This document shows, one piece after another, positions 23,957 to 32,700 of a stretch of DNA of 64,000 bases. The notes beneath the pieces were generated by a model. It did no database searches and was not told the origin of the DNA. It saw only the letters and a program-made list of their open reading frames with translations. Each line of letters opens with the position of its first letter. The first letter of the stretch is position 1. The position numbers and the translations under genes are program-made. The stretch lies in the NCBI GenBank assembly GCA_036244975.1, contig BTTE01000006.1, positions 1 to 64,000 on the forward strand. Reading direction: 5' to 3'. The stretch comes from Sulfidibacterium sp036244975. GTDB taxonomy: Bacteria > Bacteroidota > Bacteroidia > Bacteroidales > F082.

Positions 23957-26752
23957 ATGGCAAATCCCTTATTAACATTCAGCGCAAAGAGCGTAGCTGC
24001 CGAAATACTGGAGCAGACCCTCGTGGGGCGCAAAGAAATTTTAGACCGGCTGGAAAAAGAATTGATAGGTAAAGTGAAAAACAAATTCACTTACCAATGT
24101 TTGATCATTGCTCCGAGAGGGAGCGGAAAAACGCACATGATACAGGTGTTGTATGACCGTTTGAAAAAGAATAAAAGTATCTCAAACAAAATTATAATTG
24201 CTTACATGGTTGAAGATGAAACCGGTATTGCCAATTTCCTGGACTTTATGTTGCGGATATTAGAATCTTTTATACGGTATAACGAGGTAAATAAAAAGAA
24301 CTTGAAAGAGGCAATTTTTGAAATTTCCAATATGGCAGGTCAACATCAGGAGGCTGCCATCAAAAACTTATTGTTAGACTATACAGGCGACAGGACGCTC
24401 ATTGTTCTTATCGAAAACCTGAACATTGTTTTTGAAGGCATGAAGACAAACGGACAGGCTAAGCTGCGAGACTTTATGCACGAGCACAACAAGATTAGTC
24501 TTGTTGCCACCAGCCAAAACCTCTTCGCCGAGGTTCAAAAAAGCGATTATCCGTTTTACAATTTTTTTAAAACATATCATTTGGAAAAATTAGATTATCC
24601 ACAGTCCTTAGAGTTTATGCAGGTTATGGCAGGTATAGATGCTGACGAAACCCTCATTAAAAAACTTCCGGAGCCTGAAACCCGGGGAAAAATAAGAGCC
24701 ATCTATGAACTCACCGGAGGAAACCACCGGTTGCTGGTAAGTTTTTATTCTTTTTTGAAAGCAGAAATGAAATCCGACCTGTCCCTGGTGTTCGTAAAAA
24801 CAATGAACGATCTTAAACCTTATTACGAACAGTTTATAAAGAAACTGCCTGTGCAGGAACAAAAAATAGTAAAACATCTCAGTTTAAAACACAAACCTCA
24901 AAAAGGAAAAGACATTGCCCGTTCCTGCTTTATCCCGCAAAACACCATTAGCAAGCAGCTTTCGGAATTGTATAAAAAAGGACATATAGATAAGCACAAA
25001 AAGGGGAAAGATGTGTATTATGAACTTAAAGAACCGCTTATGCGAATCTGCTTTGAGATAAACGAAAGCCCTGATGGTATAGCCAAACTGTTTGTGGATT
25101 TTTTGAGTGTGATATACACCGCCCGGGAACTAAAATCCAAATACCTGAAGTTCAGGTACACAGCGAGGTTTCAGCCCGAAGAAATGAAGGAAAAATACCG
25201 GAGAGAAGCCCTTATGATGAGCAAAGCAATGGAACCGGAAACGCTGGAAAAATTAAGTGCGTATCCCGATTGGGAAAAATGCAAAACAGAAAAAGAGATT
25301 AAAGCGTACATGAATACATTGGACAATAAAGATAACGATTTGAAATATCTTTTGGAAGCCAATAATTATTATAATCAAAAAAAATACAAAGAATCCATTG
25401 CCGCCTGTCAAAAAGCCATAGGCATCAATCCGGGAAACGACAGTGCTTATAATAAGATGGGAACTGCTTATGATGAATTAAAACGATACAAAGAATCCAT
25501 TGCCGCCTACCAAAAAGCCATAGACATCAACCCGGGAAACGCCAGCGCTTATAATAATATGGGAATTGCTTATGATAAATTAAAAAAACACGAAAACGCC
25601 ATTGCCGCCTACCAAAAAGCCATAGACATCAACCCGGGAAACGCCAGCGCTTATAATAATATGGGAATTGCTTATTACGAATTAAAACAATACAAAGAAG
25701 CCATTGCCGCCTGTCAAAAAGCCATAAACATCAATCCGAAAAACGATAGCGCTTATTATAATATGGGAATTGCTTATGATGAATTAAAACGATACAAAGA
25801 AGCCATTGCCGCCTGGCAAAAAGCCATAGACATCAACCCGGAAGACGCCAGCGCTTATTATAATATGGGAATTGCTTATGATGAATTAAAACGATACAAA
25901 GAAGCCATTGCCGCCTACCAAAAAGCCATAGACATCAACCCGGAAGACGCCAGCGCTTATTATAATATGGGAATTGCTTATGGTAAATTAAAACAATACA
26001 AAGATGCCATAGCCGCCTACCAAAAAGTCATAGACATCAACCCTGGAAACGCCAGCGCTTATTATAATATGGGATATGATTATGATGAATTAAAACAATA
26101 CAAAGAAGCCATTGACGCCTGTCAAAAAGCCATAGACATCAACCCGGAGAACGCCAGCGCTTATTATAATATGGGAATTGCTTACCTGAAAATGAAAAAT
26201 TTTGAAAAAGCTTTAGAGATATTTAACCGGGGTTTAGAGATAAACAAAAACGATGAGAACTTACATTTCGGTTTGCTGCATACACTCATCCTCACCAATG
26301 AATTCAAAGCCGGCAAAACCCAACTGTCCCGCGCACTCAAAATAGTAAAAGATACTGATATGTTGCAAGCACTGGTCACAGAAGATGTCTTATTTCCTCT
26401 GTTCAGATATGGTTCTCTGACGTATATGCAATCCTTTTTCCCTTCTTTGATAGAAATCTTTAAAAAAGAAAAAAGAGAAGAAACCTTATGGAAGGCTTTC
26501 CCCAAAGCCATTTTTGACCTGCTGGTACAGATAGAACAATATGACCGGGAACGCCTTGCCTGGATAGAGGAGCTGTTAAAAAAAACATTATCGGAAGAAA
26601 AGAAAATGAAAATCTCGTTGATGATGTTGGATGTAGGTATCCGTTACCTGAAAGAGAAAGATGAGCGGGCCATTTACGATTTAAGCAAAGAGGAACGAAA
26701 AGTATTTACAGAGTTTATAATAGAACTCCGAAGAAATAAAGAATCGCAATAG
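23957..26752 (+). CDS. AAA/STAND-like ATPase with winged helix and nine TPR repeats
   Basis: This 931-residue protein begins 20 bases after the first ATPase. Residues 23-60 contain VGRKEILDRL and the P-loop APRGSGKTH (52-60). The Walker B-like strand is TLIVLIENLN (147-156), where an IEN replaces the usual DE. TGGNHR at about 253-258 resembles a sensor motif. A winged helix follows (about 298-360), then nine 34-residue TPRs (about 465-770) and a helical C-terminus. TPR units 2-8 are nearly identical in DNA as well as protein. The domain order NTPase-wHTH-TPR resembles STAND signal-transducing ATPases. The ligand of the TPR array is unknown. Confidence 0.8.
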   Translation: MANPLLTFSAKSVAAEILEQTLVGRKEILDRLEKELIGKVKNKFTYQCLIIAPRGSGKTHMIQVLYDRLKKNKSISNKIIIAYMVEDETGIANFLDFMLRILESFIRYNEVNKKNLKEAIFEISNMAGQHQEAAIKNLLLDYTGDRTLIVLIENLNIVFEGMKTNGQAKLRDFMHEHNKISLVATSQNLFAEVQKSDYPFYNFFKTYHLEKLDYPQSLEFMQVMAGIDADETLIKKLPEPETRGKIRAIYELTGGNHRLLVSFYSFLKAEMKSDLSLVFVKTMNDLKPYYEQFIKKLPVQEQKIVKHLSLKHKPQKGKDIARSCFIPQNTISKQLSELYKKGHIDKHKKGKDVYYELKEPLMRICFEINESPDGIAKLFVDFLSVIYTARELKSKYLKFRYTARFQPEEMKEKYRREALMMSKAMEPETLEKLSAYPDWEKCKTEKEIKAYMNTLDNKDNDLKYLLEANNYYNQKKYKESIAACQKAIGINPGNDSAYNKMGTAYDELKRYKESIAAYQKAIDINPGNASAYNNMGIAYDKLKKHENAIAAYQKAIDINPGNASAYNNMGIAYYELKQYKEAIAACQKAININPKNDSAYYNMGIAYDELKRYKEAIAAWQKAIDINPEDASAYYNMGIAYDELKRYKEAIAAYQKAIDINPEDASAYYNMGIAYGKLKQYKDAIAAYQKVIDINPGNASAYYNMGYDYDELKQYKEAIDACQKAIDINPENASAYYNMGIAYLKMKNFEKALEIFNRGLEINKNDENLHFGLLHTLILTNEFKAGKTQLSRALKIVKDTDMLQALVTEDVLFPLFRYGSLTYMQSFFPSLIEIFKKEKREETLWKAFPKAIFDLLVQIEQYDRERLAWIEELLKKTLSEEKKMKISLMMLDVGIRYLKEKDERAIYDLSKEERKVFTEFIIELRRNKESQ
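25363..26190 (+). repeat. In-frame tandem 102-bp repeats encoding TPRs
   Basis: Units of 102 bases repeat inside the TPR ATPase gene with very high DNA identity, including silent positions (for example the recurrent AAAGCCATAGACATCAACCC word). This indicates recent expansion or gene conversion. The copy number could vary between strains. Confidence 0.85.
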
Positions 26753-27056
26753 TAATATTGAAGATAAATGAATATTATAGAATACTGAAACAGAGGTGCT
26801 TCGGGAGATCCGGCACCTTATACACCAGAACGTTATCTTTAAGCGCGAATGATTAGGGTTACAACCGGCTGAGCAAAAAAGATATGTCGAATTTTAATTT
26901 TGCGAAGAATAATGTGTGTGTTTACTGAAAATCTTGCGGGGAATGAAAGTTTCTATGCATCAACAAGACAAATGGCCTGCCTTTACCCGGAATAATGAAA
27001 ACCTGACGACTTTTCGGGGAAGCTGACATTTCACTCATTTGACATTTAACGCACAT
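26753..27056. other. Non-coding gap after the TPR ATPase gene
   Basis: No convincing gene is seen. An imperfect hairpin (AGGTGC at 26794-26799 with GCACCT at 26813-26818) lies 40 bases after the stop codon and may end the operon, although no U-tract follows it. Confidence 0.4.
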
Positions 27057-27797
27057 TCATTTTCTCATTTCCACCTTTGCCCAAAAGGCCATTTTCCCTT
27101 CGTTTGATTTGAAACCCCTGATTAAACCGGGGTCTTCTTTGCTCACTTCAATGGAGATGATGTCGCCCAACAGGCATTCGTGGAAATAATTGAAAGAGAT
27201 AAAGGTAATATCATTGGTACCGAAAATCTCATAAATGGCATCTGAAAGCCAGGCGAAATATTTCCCCGCATTTACATGGCCGTTCATATCCATGTCGGTA
27301 TAGCGAACTTTTACAGAAAAAAGTCCTTCAAATTCAAGTTTTGGGTCCAGTTTGAAAAACGGCCGATCCAGGCTGGTTTTTTCCGTAACGTATTCATGCA
27401 GGTTTGTGAGGCTGCTCATGCGCTGCGGGCGACGTGTTTTCAGGTTAATGACCGACCATTCGGAAGTGGCCGTACAAAGCATCTCTCCTTGTTCCCCAAC
27501 CACTTCAAATTCACGAAAGGCAGTAATGGCTTCCACACGGCTGGGCCATGTAATCACACTGTATTTTTCTTTCCAGGAGGGCAGCCGGTTTATCTGCAGA
27601 TTCATACGAAACAAAACCCACGACAAATTTTCTTTACTTGTATCGGTAAAACCAATACCAAGATGTTCGGCATGGTTTATGGCGGCCTGCAACAACATCC
27701 TGTCCATGGCGCTAATGCTCAAATGGTTATCAATAGTTGTGTCTTCCCAGGAAACCTCATTATTTTCCTGCCACAACCGTTTTTTCTCTTGTTCCAT
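27057..27797 (-). CDS. Acyl-ACP thioesterase
   Basis: This 246-residue protein consists of two hot-dog folds, like plant FatA/FatB and bacterial acyl-ACP thioesterases that release fatty acids from acyl carrier protein. The N-terminal fold contains WVLFRMNLQINRLPSWKE followed by ITWPSRVEAITAFREFEV. The second fold carries VRYTDMDMNGHVNAGKYFAWL, with the N/H pair expected near the active site. It follows the nuclease gene by 8 bases on the same strand. The substrate chain length is unknown. Confidence 0.85.
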   Translation of the reverse strand: MEQEKKRLWQENNEVSWEDTTIDNHLSISAMDRMLLQAAINHAEHLGIGFTDTSKENLSWVLFRMNLQINRLPSWKEKYSVITWPSRVEAITAFREFEVVGEQGEMLCTATSEWSVINLKTRRPQRMSSLTNLHEYVTEKTSLDRPFFKLDPKLEFEGLFSVKVRYTDMDMNGHVNAGKYFAWLSDAIYEIFGTNDITFISFNYFHECLLGDIISIEVSKEDPGLIRGFKSNEGKMAFWAKVEMRK

Positions 27798-27805
27798 GAT
27801 TTCTT

Positions 27806-28651
27806 TTACAATTCTCCCGAAAGCAGGTTAGCCTCGTCAATGAGTTTTTTGATTCGGTTATCCTCAATACCCATCTCTTTCAAAAGAGGTTCGTTTTCCC
27901 GTAAATCACGACAGAGGACAACCCCTTTGTCCAACAACTGTTGTTTTTCCGCTTTTTTCAACTGGCTGAGGCTGGTAACGGGATGATATCCCGAACGGTC
28001 AATCCAGTCTTTGAGGCTGTCGCCATTGGGATAGTCCCAGGACACAAGCTTTAATCCGGCACATTCGGCATAGCGGGTGGCATCGTCCGAAAAGCGGGTA
28101 TTGGTAATAACCATTCCCTGGTATTGCATGCCGGCATCCGGCTCGGCATCTTTCCATGCCGCAGCCACATCCCAAAACCGCGAATGAATGTACAAGGCTA
28201 CTTTTACATCACTGTTTAGCTTACTGTCGCTGTGATACTTACATTCAATCATAATTTGTTGCTGATTCTTTCTCGCCACCACATCCACTTCATGCTGTAC
28301 ACATTTTCCCCGGACAATAACGTCCACTTTGGATTGATAACCTTTTGATTCCATCAGCCGTCCTACAAATTTTTCAAAAGGATAACCCGATGGCCCCAAA
28401 TCCATCATGGCTTTTTTCAGCCGGTAACGTCCGGCAGAATGGTGAGAACTTTTTTTCAATATCCGGTAGGCCGTTTGGTAAATTTTGCGGGTGCTGATAC
28501 CCTGATAAAGATTCTTTTTCACCGCTGCCAGGGTTTTCTCCACCTCTAAAGTACCGGCACCGGAGTTTTTCAATGCTCTTCTCAGTTTATTCTCTTCAAA
28601 AGGAACCCGGTCGCCGTTTCCCTTGGTTACATAAACAGCTTCTTCTTTCAT
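27806..28651 (-). CDS. ATP-cone domain protein with Mrr-type restriction endonuclease domain
   Basis: This 281-residue protein starts with an ATP-cone domain (about 5-90: KGNGDRVPFEENKLRRAL), the nucleotide-sensing module known from ribonucleotide reductases. A PD-(D/E)XK nuclease domain follows, with HEVDVVAR at 120-127 (D123) and IECKYH with E136 and K138. The C-terminal 60 residues (ELKKAEKQQLLDKG, IDEANLL) form a small helical domain that may bind DNA. The fusion suggests a nuclease gated by ATP or dATP level. It lies between queD and the thioesterase gene, likely co-transcribed with the latter. A role in DNA repair or phage restriction is possible but unproven. Confidence 0.78.
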   Translation of the reverse strand: MKEEAVYVTKGNGDRVPFEENKLRRALKNSGAGTLEVEKTLAAVKKNLYQGISTRKIYQTAYRILKKSSHHSAGRYRLKKAMMDLGPSGYPFEKFVGRLMESKGYQSKVDVIVRGKCVQHEVDVVARKNQQQIMIECKYHSDSKLNSDVKVALYIHSRFWDVAAAWKDAEPDAGMQYQGMVITNTRFSDDATRYAECAGLKLVSWDYPNGDSLKDWIDRSGYHPVTSLSQLKKAEKQQLLDKGVVLCRDLRENEPLLKEMGIEDNRIKKLIDEANLLSGEL

Positions 28652-28717
28652 GCTACAAAAATTTGGGAATAAAATTACAAAATATCTGCCAAGCCCGTTT
28701 TTTAAAGAAGCAGGGAA

Positions 28718-29173
28718 TTAATTATCTTCGGCAAACCACTCGGCATAACTCGTGGTTGTTTCGCGAAGAAACATCCGTTTCAGCATAACATTTTCAGGCA
28801 ACCGTGCCTGAATTGTTTTCACAAAATCAAGCAGCATCAGCTCGCTGGTGGGGTTGTAATCTTTTAGAATAATCCTTTCAAAATTATTTTTCAGTTCGGC
28901 TATCAACCTTTCAGGCATTTTATTGTAGAGAACAAGAGAATGGTCATATTTATCCACAACTTCCTCTTTGACAATTTTCTTCAGATCACCAAAGTCCATG
29001 ACCATACCGAGTTTGGGACTGTTTTCGTCGAAAACGAGGTTCCCGGCAACCGTTACTTTCAGTTCGTAAGTGTGTCCGTGAATATTTCTGCAAAGCCCGT
29101 CGTAACCTTTCAGTGCATGTGCCATTTCAAATTTGAAGGCTTTGGTTATCCGAATAAATCCCTGTTTATCCAT
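28718..29173 (-). CDS. queD: 6-carboxytetrahydropterin synthase QueD
   Basis: This 151-residue enzyme of the PTPS/QueD family converts dihydroneopterin triphosphate to 6-carboxytetrahydropterin on the way to queuosine. Zinc ligands are H19 (FEMAHAL), H32 and H34 (NIHGHTYEL), and the catalytic cysteine is C28 (GLCRN). The VVDKYDHSLVL segment supplies the DH pair of the active site. The length is slightly above that of E. coli QueD. The other queuosine gene in view, queA, lies 17 kb away. Confidence 0.88.
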   Translation of the reverse strand: MDKQGFIRITKAFKFEMAHALKGYDGLCRNIHGHTYELKVTVAGNLVFDENSPKLGMVMDFGDLKKIVKEEVVDKYDHSLVLYNKMPERLIAELKNNFERIILKDYNPTSELMLLDFVKTIQARLPENVMLKRMFLRETTTSYAEWFAEDN

Positions 29174-29299
29174 TAGTCAAAGGTTGTTTTTAAAATTTTA
29201 TACTATTTTGCCCCGGCCGTTTTCACCCGTAACCGTTAAGAAACAGAACAAGAGTGCCTAATTTATGTAAATGTCGTACCATAAAATCGTTATTCAAAG

Positions 29300-29848
29300 T
29301 TAAACAAAAAGAAAATAGAAAGAGACGACCATAAGCAAACCGCCACCCAGCATATACAAAAGCGAAATGACCGACAAGGCCTGTTTTTGATTTTTTATAA
29401 ATACAAACAGCAAGGTGAGTGAAAGAGAAAAAACCGCAAGATAAATCAAATTATTCCCGAGGTTTGCTGACATATCAGGATAGTAAAACAGAATACCCGC
29501 AAGAAAAGTATTCACTGCCTGCGCAATGGCCGGCATGATATAGAAAGAAGCTTTTTCCGCAACATAAGTACGTTCTCCCTTGCGAACCTTAAAAGCTTCC
29601 ATATTGAAACGGACGGCAATGAGGAAAAAGCCGATGAAAAGCACGTAAGTTTTTATTCGGGACAACAGGTGCATAAAATGGTTCCCCGTCCAAATCCCAA
29701 GCAAAAACAGTAGCATTTGTCCCAATACCAAAAACAAAATTCCGCTTATCAGCTGAAAAACAGGCGTTTTTTTGGCATCCATCCCCACCGCCACAGGCAT
29801 CACCTGAAACGACAGAACAAACAATATGATGATAGAGACAACCAACAT
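29300..29848 (-). CDS. MntP-like multipass membrane protein
   Basis: Starting at the ATG at 29848 this is a 182-residue protein with about six membrane helices. The segment QVMPVAVGMDAKKTP followed by LISGILFLVLGQ resembles the DA-containing first half of manganese exporter MntP and related LysE-type transporters, though the match is loose. The frame stays open upstream to 30007, but the -7 box at 29865-29872 lies inside that extension, so the short form is preferred. The transported ion is unknown. It is divergently arranged with the rubredoxin fusion gene. Confidence 0.6.
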   Translation of the reverse strand: MLVVSIIILFVLSFQVMPVAVGMDAKKTPVFQLISGILFLVLGQMLLFLLGIWTGNHFMHLLSRIKTYVLFIGFFLIAVRFNMEAFKVRKGERTYVAEKASFYIMPAIAQAVNTFLAGILFYYPDMSANLGNNLIYLAVFSLSLTLLFVFIKNQKQALSVISLLYMLGGGLLMVVSFYFLFV

Positions 29849-29864
29849 GGTAACTAATTTGCAG

Positions 29865-29872
29865 CAAAAATA
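29865..29872 (-). promoter_or_regulatory. -7 promoter element of the MntP-like gene
   Basis: The minus-strand TATTTTTG lies 16 bases before the ATG at 29848. It implies a very short leader and decides the choice of start codon. Confidence 0.5.
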
Positions 29873-29965
29873 ACAAAAAACACAGCCTTTTGAATACAAC
29901 CTTAAATCCGTCAGCCATCGGATGAAAAGGGAAAAAGTTAAGGGGCTCCGGAAAAGAGTCCGTAG

Positions 29966-29999
29966 TTGACGGAGGATGTAATTTTCTTTGTTAACTTTG
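29966..29999 (+). promoter_or_regulatory. Promoter of the flavin reductase-rubredoxin gene
   Basis: TTG (29966-29968) and the -7 element TAACTTTG (29992-29999) precede the ATG at 30035. They lie inside a longer open frame that begins at 29966, so the downstream ATG is the likely start. Confidence 0.55.
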
Positions 30000-30034
30000 T
30001 CCGACACACATTTAGAAATGAAAAATTCCTGATT

Positions 30035-30766
30035 ATGAACTTAGAAACTTTTTATACGCTTTCCTACGGACTTTATATCATTAGCGCTCAAAGCGAGGGA
30101 AAGAAAAACGGATATGTTGCCAATACTGCCTTTCAGGTAACAGCAGAGCCTTCGCAACTCGCCATTAGCTGCAACAAAGATAATCTCAGCGCAAAAATCA
30201 TTGCGACAAGCGGTTTTTTCAGCGTATCGGTGCTGGAACAGGATGCCTCTAGAGATATTCTCGGACGTTTTGGTTATAAAAGCGGAAAGGACTTCGATAA
30301 ATTTGAAGATACGCAGTATTTTGAAGCGCTCCACGGCGTTCCGGTGGTAACGGAAGATTGTATTTCGTGGTTTGTCTGCAAGCTGACGAAAACTGTTGAT
30401 GTCGGAACGCATTTGCTTTTTATTGGCGAAGTGCTGGATGGCGACTTTCTGAATAAAGAAAAAACACCATTGACTTATGATCACTACCGCAAAGCCCGCC
30501 ACGGACGCGCTCCCAAAAATGCGCCGACCTATATCAAAGAGAAAGCTGTAAAACAGCAGGTTACCAAATCTGCATCAGCAAAAAAGGCCGGAAAATCAAA
30601 TCAAAAATGGGTTTGCCAGGTTTGTGGTTATATTTATAATCCTGCCGAAGGAGACCCGGAAGCAGGTGTTGCTCCGGGAACATCTTTTGAAGAGCTGCCT
30701 GACGACTGGGTTTGTCCGGTTTGCGGTGCGGAAAAAGCAGACTTCGAGCCTTATAATAAGGGTTAA
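30035..30766 (+). CDS. Flavin reductase-rubredoxin fusion (high-molecular-weight rubredoxin)
   Basis: This 243-residue protein joins an FMN-binding flavin reductase-like domain (about 1-160) to a C-terminal rubredoxin (about 190-243) with iron ligands in WVCQVCGYIYNPAEG and WVCPVCGAEK. This is the layout of Hrb proteins of anaerobes such as Moorella, which pass electrons from NADH to oxygen- or NO-reducing flavodiiron proteins. A lysine-rich linker (about 170-188) separates the domains. The start at 30035 gives the canonical N-terminus MNLETFYTLSYGLYIISA. No flavodiiron protein is adjacent. Confidence 0.88.
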   Translation: MNLETFYTLSYGLYIISAQSEGKKNGYVANTAFQVTAEPSQLAISCNKDNLSAKIIATSGFFSVSVLEQDASRDILGRFGYKSGKDFDKFEDTQYFEALHGVPVVTEDCISWFVCKLTKTVDVGTHLLFIGEVLDGDFLNKEKTPLTYDHYRKARHGRAPKNAPTYIKEKAVKQQVTKSASAKKAGKSNQKWVCQVCGYIYNPAEGDPEAGVAPGTSFEELPDDWVCPVCGAEKADFEPYNKG

Positions 30767-30780
30767 GAAACTTTAAACAT

Positions 30781-32661
30781 TTACTTCAAAATGCCCACAA
30801 CAATTTTTGAGGGATATTTTCGGGAGAACCAAACGCGCTGGGTGGCTTTTTTAAAGTCCTGCAGTTTGGCTTTGTAGATATCCGTGAAGGTCTGCGGATT
30901 GACGTCGAAAAACGGAAACCAGCTGCTTTGGATTTGAACCATAATACGGTGTCCTTTTTTAAACGTGTGTAGCACATCCTGCAGCGGAAGTTTTATCTCT
31001 GTGATTTTTTCCGGCACAAAAGGCTTCGGTTTTTCCGGATTGTTGCGGTATTTTCCCCGCAAAATATCACCGCGAACCAACATTTGATAGCCGCCCATTT
31101 TTACATGCGTGGGATTGGGTTTCGGGTCAGACGCACTGTCGGGATATACATCAATAAGTTTCACTACCCAGTCGGCATCCGTGCCGGTGGTAGAGACAAA
31201 CAGGTCGGCCAGCATAGGCCCTGCCAGTGTAACATTTTTCTCCAGCGGATCGGTCTCAAAGACCAGTACATCCGGTCTTCTTGCGGCAAAACGCTGGTCT
31301 TCATTCATGTACGGGTGATAATAAAATGTCCGCGAATCCATAATGTGCGCTGTGTAAGGAACCGGCTTCCACGGATTGCTGACATATTCGTTGTAATTGG
31401 TTTTGCTCTTTTTGGGTTTTCCGAAAGTGAGCTTATGTCCGGCTTCTAACGAAAGCGCTTTTTTCCGGACATCTTTTGGCGGCCATTGGTCAAACGAACG
31501 CCAGCGGTTGACACCGGTATTAAACATTCTGGCTTCCGGCTCCGGGAAACTGCCTTCTCCTTTCAGATAATATTTAAAAAACGGAAGTTGAATATCCTTA
31601 CGGAAATACTCGCCGGTTTTGGCGCCAAAGCTGATATCGCCCAGCCGGTTGCCTTCGCTACGGCCCCACCAACCATGTGGCCAGGGACCGATGATCAGCA
31701 TATTTTTGGTCTGTGGACTTTTCTGCTCAATGCTTTTGTAGGTGTGCAACGTACCGTAGAAATCTTCACTGTCGTACCAGCCGCCTACCGTTAGCATAGC
31801 GGGTTTTATATTTTTAAAATACGGAAGCGTATTGCGTGCCTGCCAGTAAGCGTCATAATTGGGATTCTTTTTCACAGCTTCCCAAAATGCAATTTTGCCG
31901 TGATAATATTTTTTATCGATATTGGGTAACGGTTCCAGCGACATGAAGAAATTGTAAGCATCCGGCGACACGCGGGGCATGCGGGGCGGCCAGTGCGTGG
32001 TCAGGCTGTCGCGCTTTACACCGAAAACGGAAAAAAAGTTAATCGCCATTTGCAGCGAAAACGCACCGTAGTGATGCATATCGTCGTCCACAAACCAGTT
32101 GGAAATAGGCGCCTGTGGCGAAACGGCTTTCAGAGCCGGATGCGCATCAACAGAGGCCATAGCAGCATAAAATCCGGGATAGGAAATGCCGAACATACCG
32201 GCTTTCCCGTTGTTATGCTTAACATTTTTGATGAGCCAGTCCACGGTGTCCCATGCATCGCTGCTCTCATCCGTCTGCTTGTTGCTGGTTTTGTTCGGAA
32301 TGTAAGGTCGCATATTTACAAATTTGCCTTCCGACATGAACCTGCCACGCACATCCTGGTAAACAAAAATGAATTTTTCTTTAGCCAAATCTACAGGGAG
32401 ACGACGGAATTTGTCCGGACCGTAAGGGCCGCTGGAATAAGGTGTCCGCCAAATCAGAACAGGATAGTTCTGTGTGGTATCTTTGGGTGTGTAAACAACA
32501 GTGTAGAGTTTTATGCCATCGCGCATGGGGATGCGGTATTCAGCTTTGGTATAATGGTCTTTTACCGAAAAGGTCTCTTGTGCGGAAAGCGAAATAGGTG
32601 AAAAAAGCAGGACGAGAAAGAGAAGGGAAACCCCCGGTGTAAATTTTTTTATTATTTTCAT
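30781..32661 (-). CDS. CocE/NonD family serine hydrolase (X-Pro dipeptidyl-peptidase S15-like)
   Basis: From the ATG at 32661 the product has 626 residues and a signal peptide ending near residue 27 (SLSAQ). The alpha/beta-hydrolase core begins with YRIPMRDGIKLYTVVYTPKD and contains the nucleophile in GMFGISYPGFYAA. WPHGWWG supplies a late histidine. The C-terminal jelly-roll domain is typical of CocE/glutaryl-7-ACA acylases. It should hydrolyse an ester or amide in the periplasm or outside the cell. A longer frame begins at 32697, but only the downstream start gives a clean signal peptide. Confidence 0.88.
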   Translation of the reverse strand: MKIIKKFTPGVSLLFLVLLFSPISLSAQETFSVKDHYTKAEYRIPMRDGIKLYTVVYTPKDTTQNYPVLIWRTPYSSGPYGPDKFRRLPVDLAKEKFIFVYQDVRGRFMSEGKFVNMRPYIPNKTSNKQTDESSDAWDTVDWLIKNVKHNNGKAGMFGISYPGFYAAMASVDAHPALKAVSPQAPISNWFVDDDMHHYGAFSLQMAINFFSVFGVKRDSLTTHWPPRMPRVSPDAYNFFMSLEPLPNIDKKYYHGKIAFWEAVKKNPNYDAYWQARNTLPYFKNIKPAMLTVGGWYDSEDFYGTLHTYKSIEQKSPQTKNMLIIGPWPHGWWGRSEGNRLGDISFGAKTGEYFRKDIQLPFFKYYLKGEGSFPEPEARMFNTGVNRWRSFDQWPPKDVRKKALSLEAGHKLTFGKPKKSKTNYNEYVSNPWKPVPYTAHIMDSRTFYYHPYMNEDQRFAARRPDVLVFETDPLEKNVTLAGPMLADLFVSTTGTDADWVVKLIDVYPDSASDPKPNPTHVKMGGYQMLVRGDILRGKYRNNPEKPKPFVPEKITEIKLPLQDVLHTFKKGHRIMVQIQSSWFPFFDVNPQTFTDIYKAKLQDFKKATQRVWFSRKYPSKIVVGILK

Positions 32662-32700
32662 TGGTATGTTTTTATATTTAATTTCTGTTGTAAGCAATTA

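Noticed and set aside
25363..26190. Regular 102-base tandem repeats that could suggest a CRISPR or minisatellite
   Set aside because: The repeats are in frame, contiguous without unique spacers, and encode canonical 34-residue TPR units inside a long gene.
29849..30007. N-terminal extension of the MntP-like protein by 53 residues
   Set aside because: The extension contains a consensus -7 box at 29865-29872 and a cysteine-rich, unlikely N-terminus. The ATG at 29848 gives a clean first membrane helix.
31993..32601. Long open frame on the plus strand opposite the CocE/NonD hydrolase gene
   Set aside because: It is antisense to a well-supported gene, has no promoter or family likeness, and is rich in residues typical of shadow frames.
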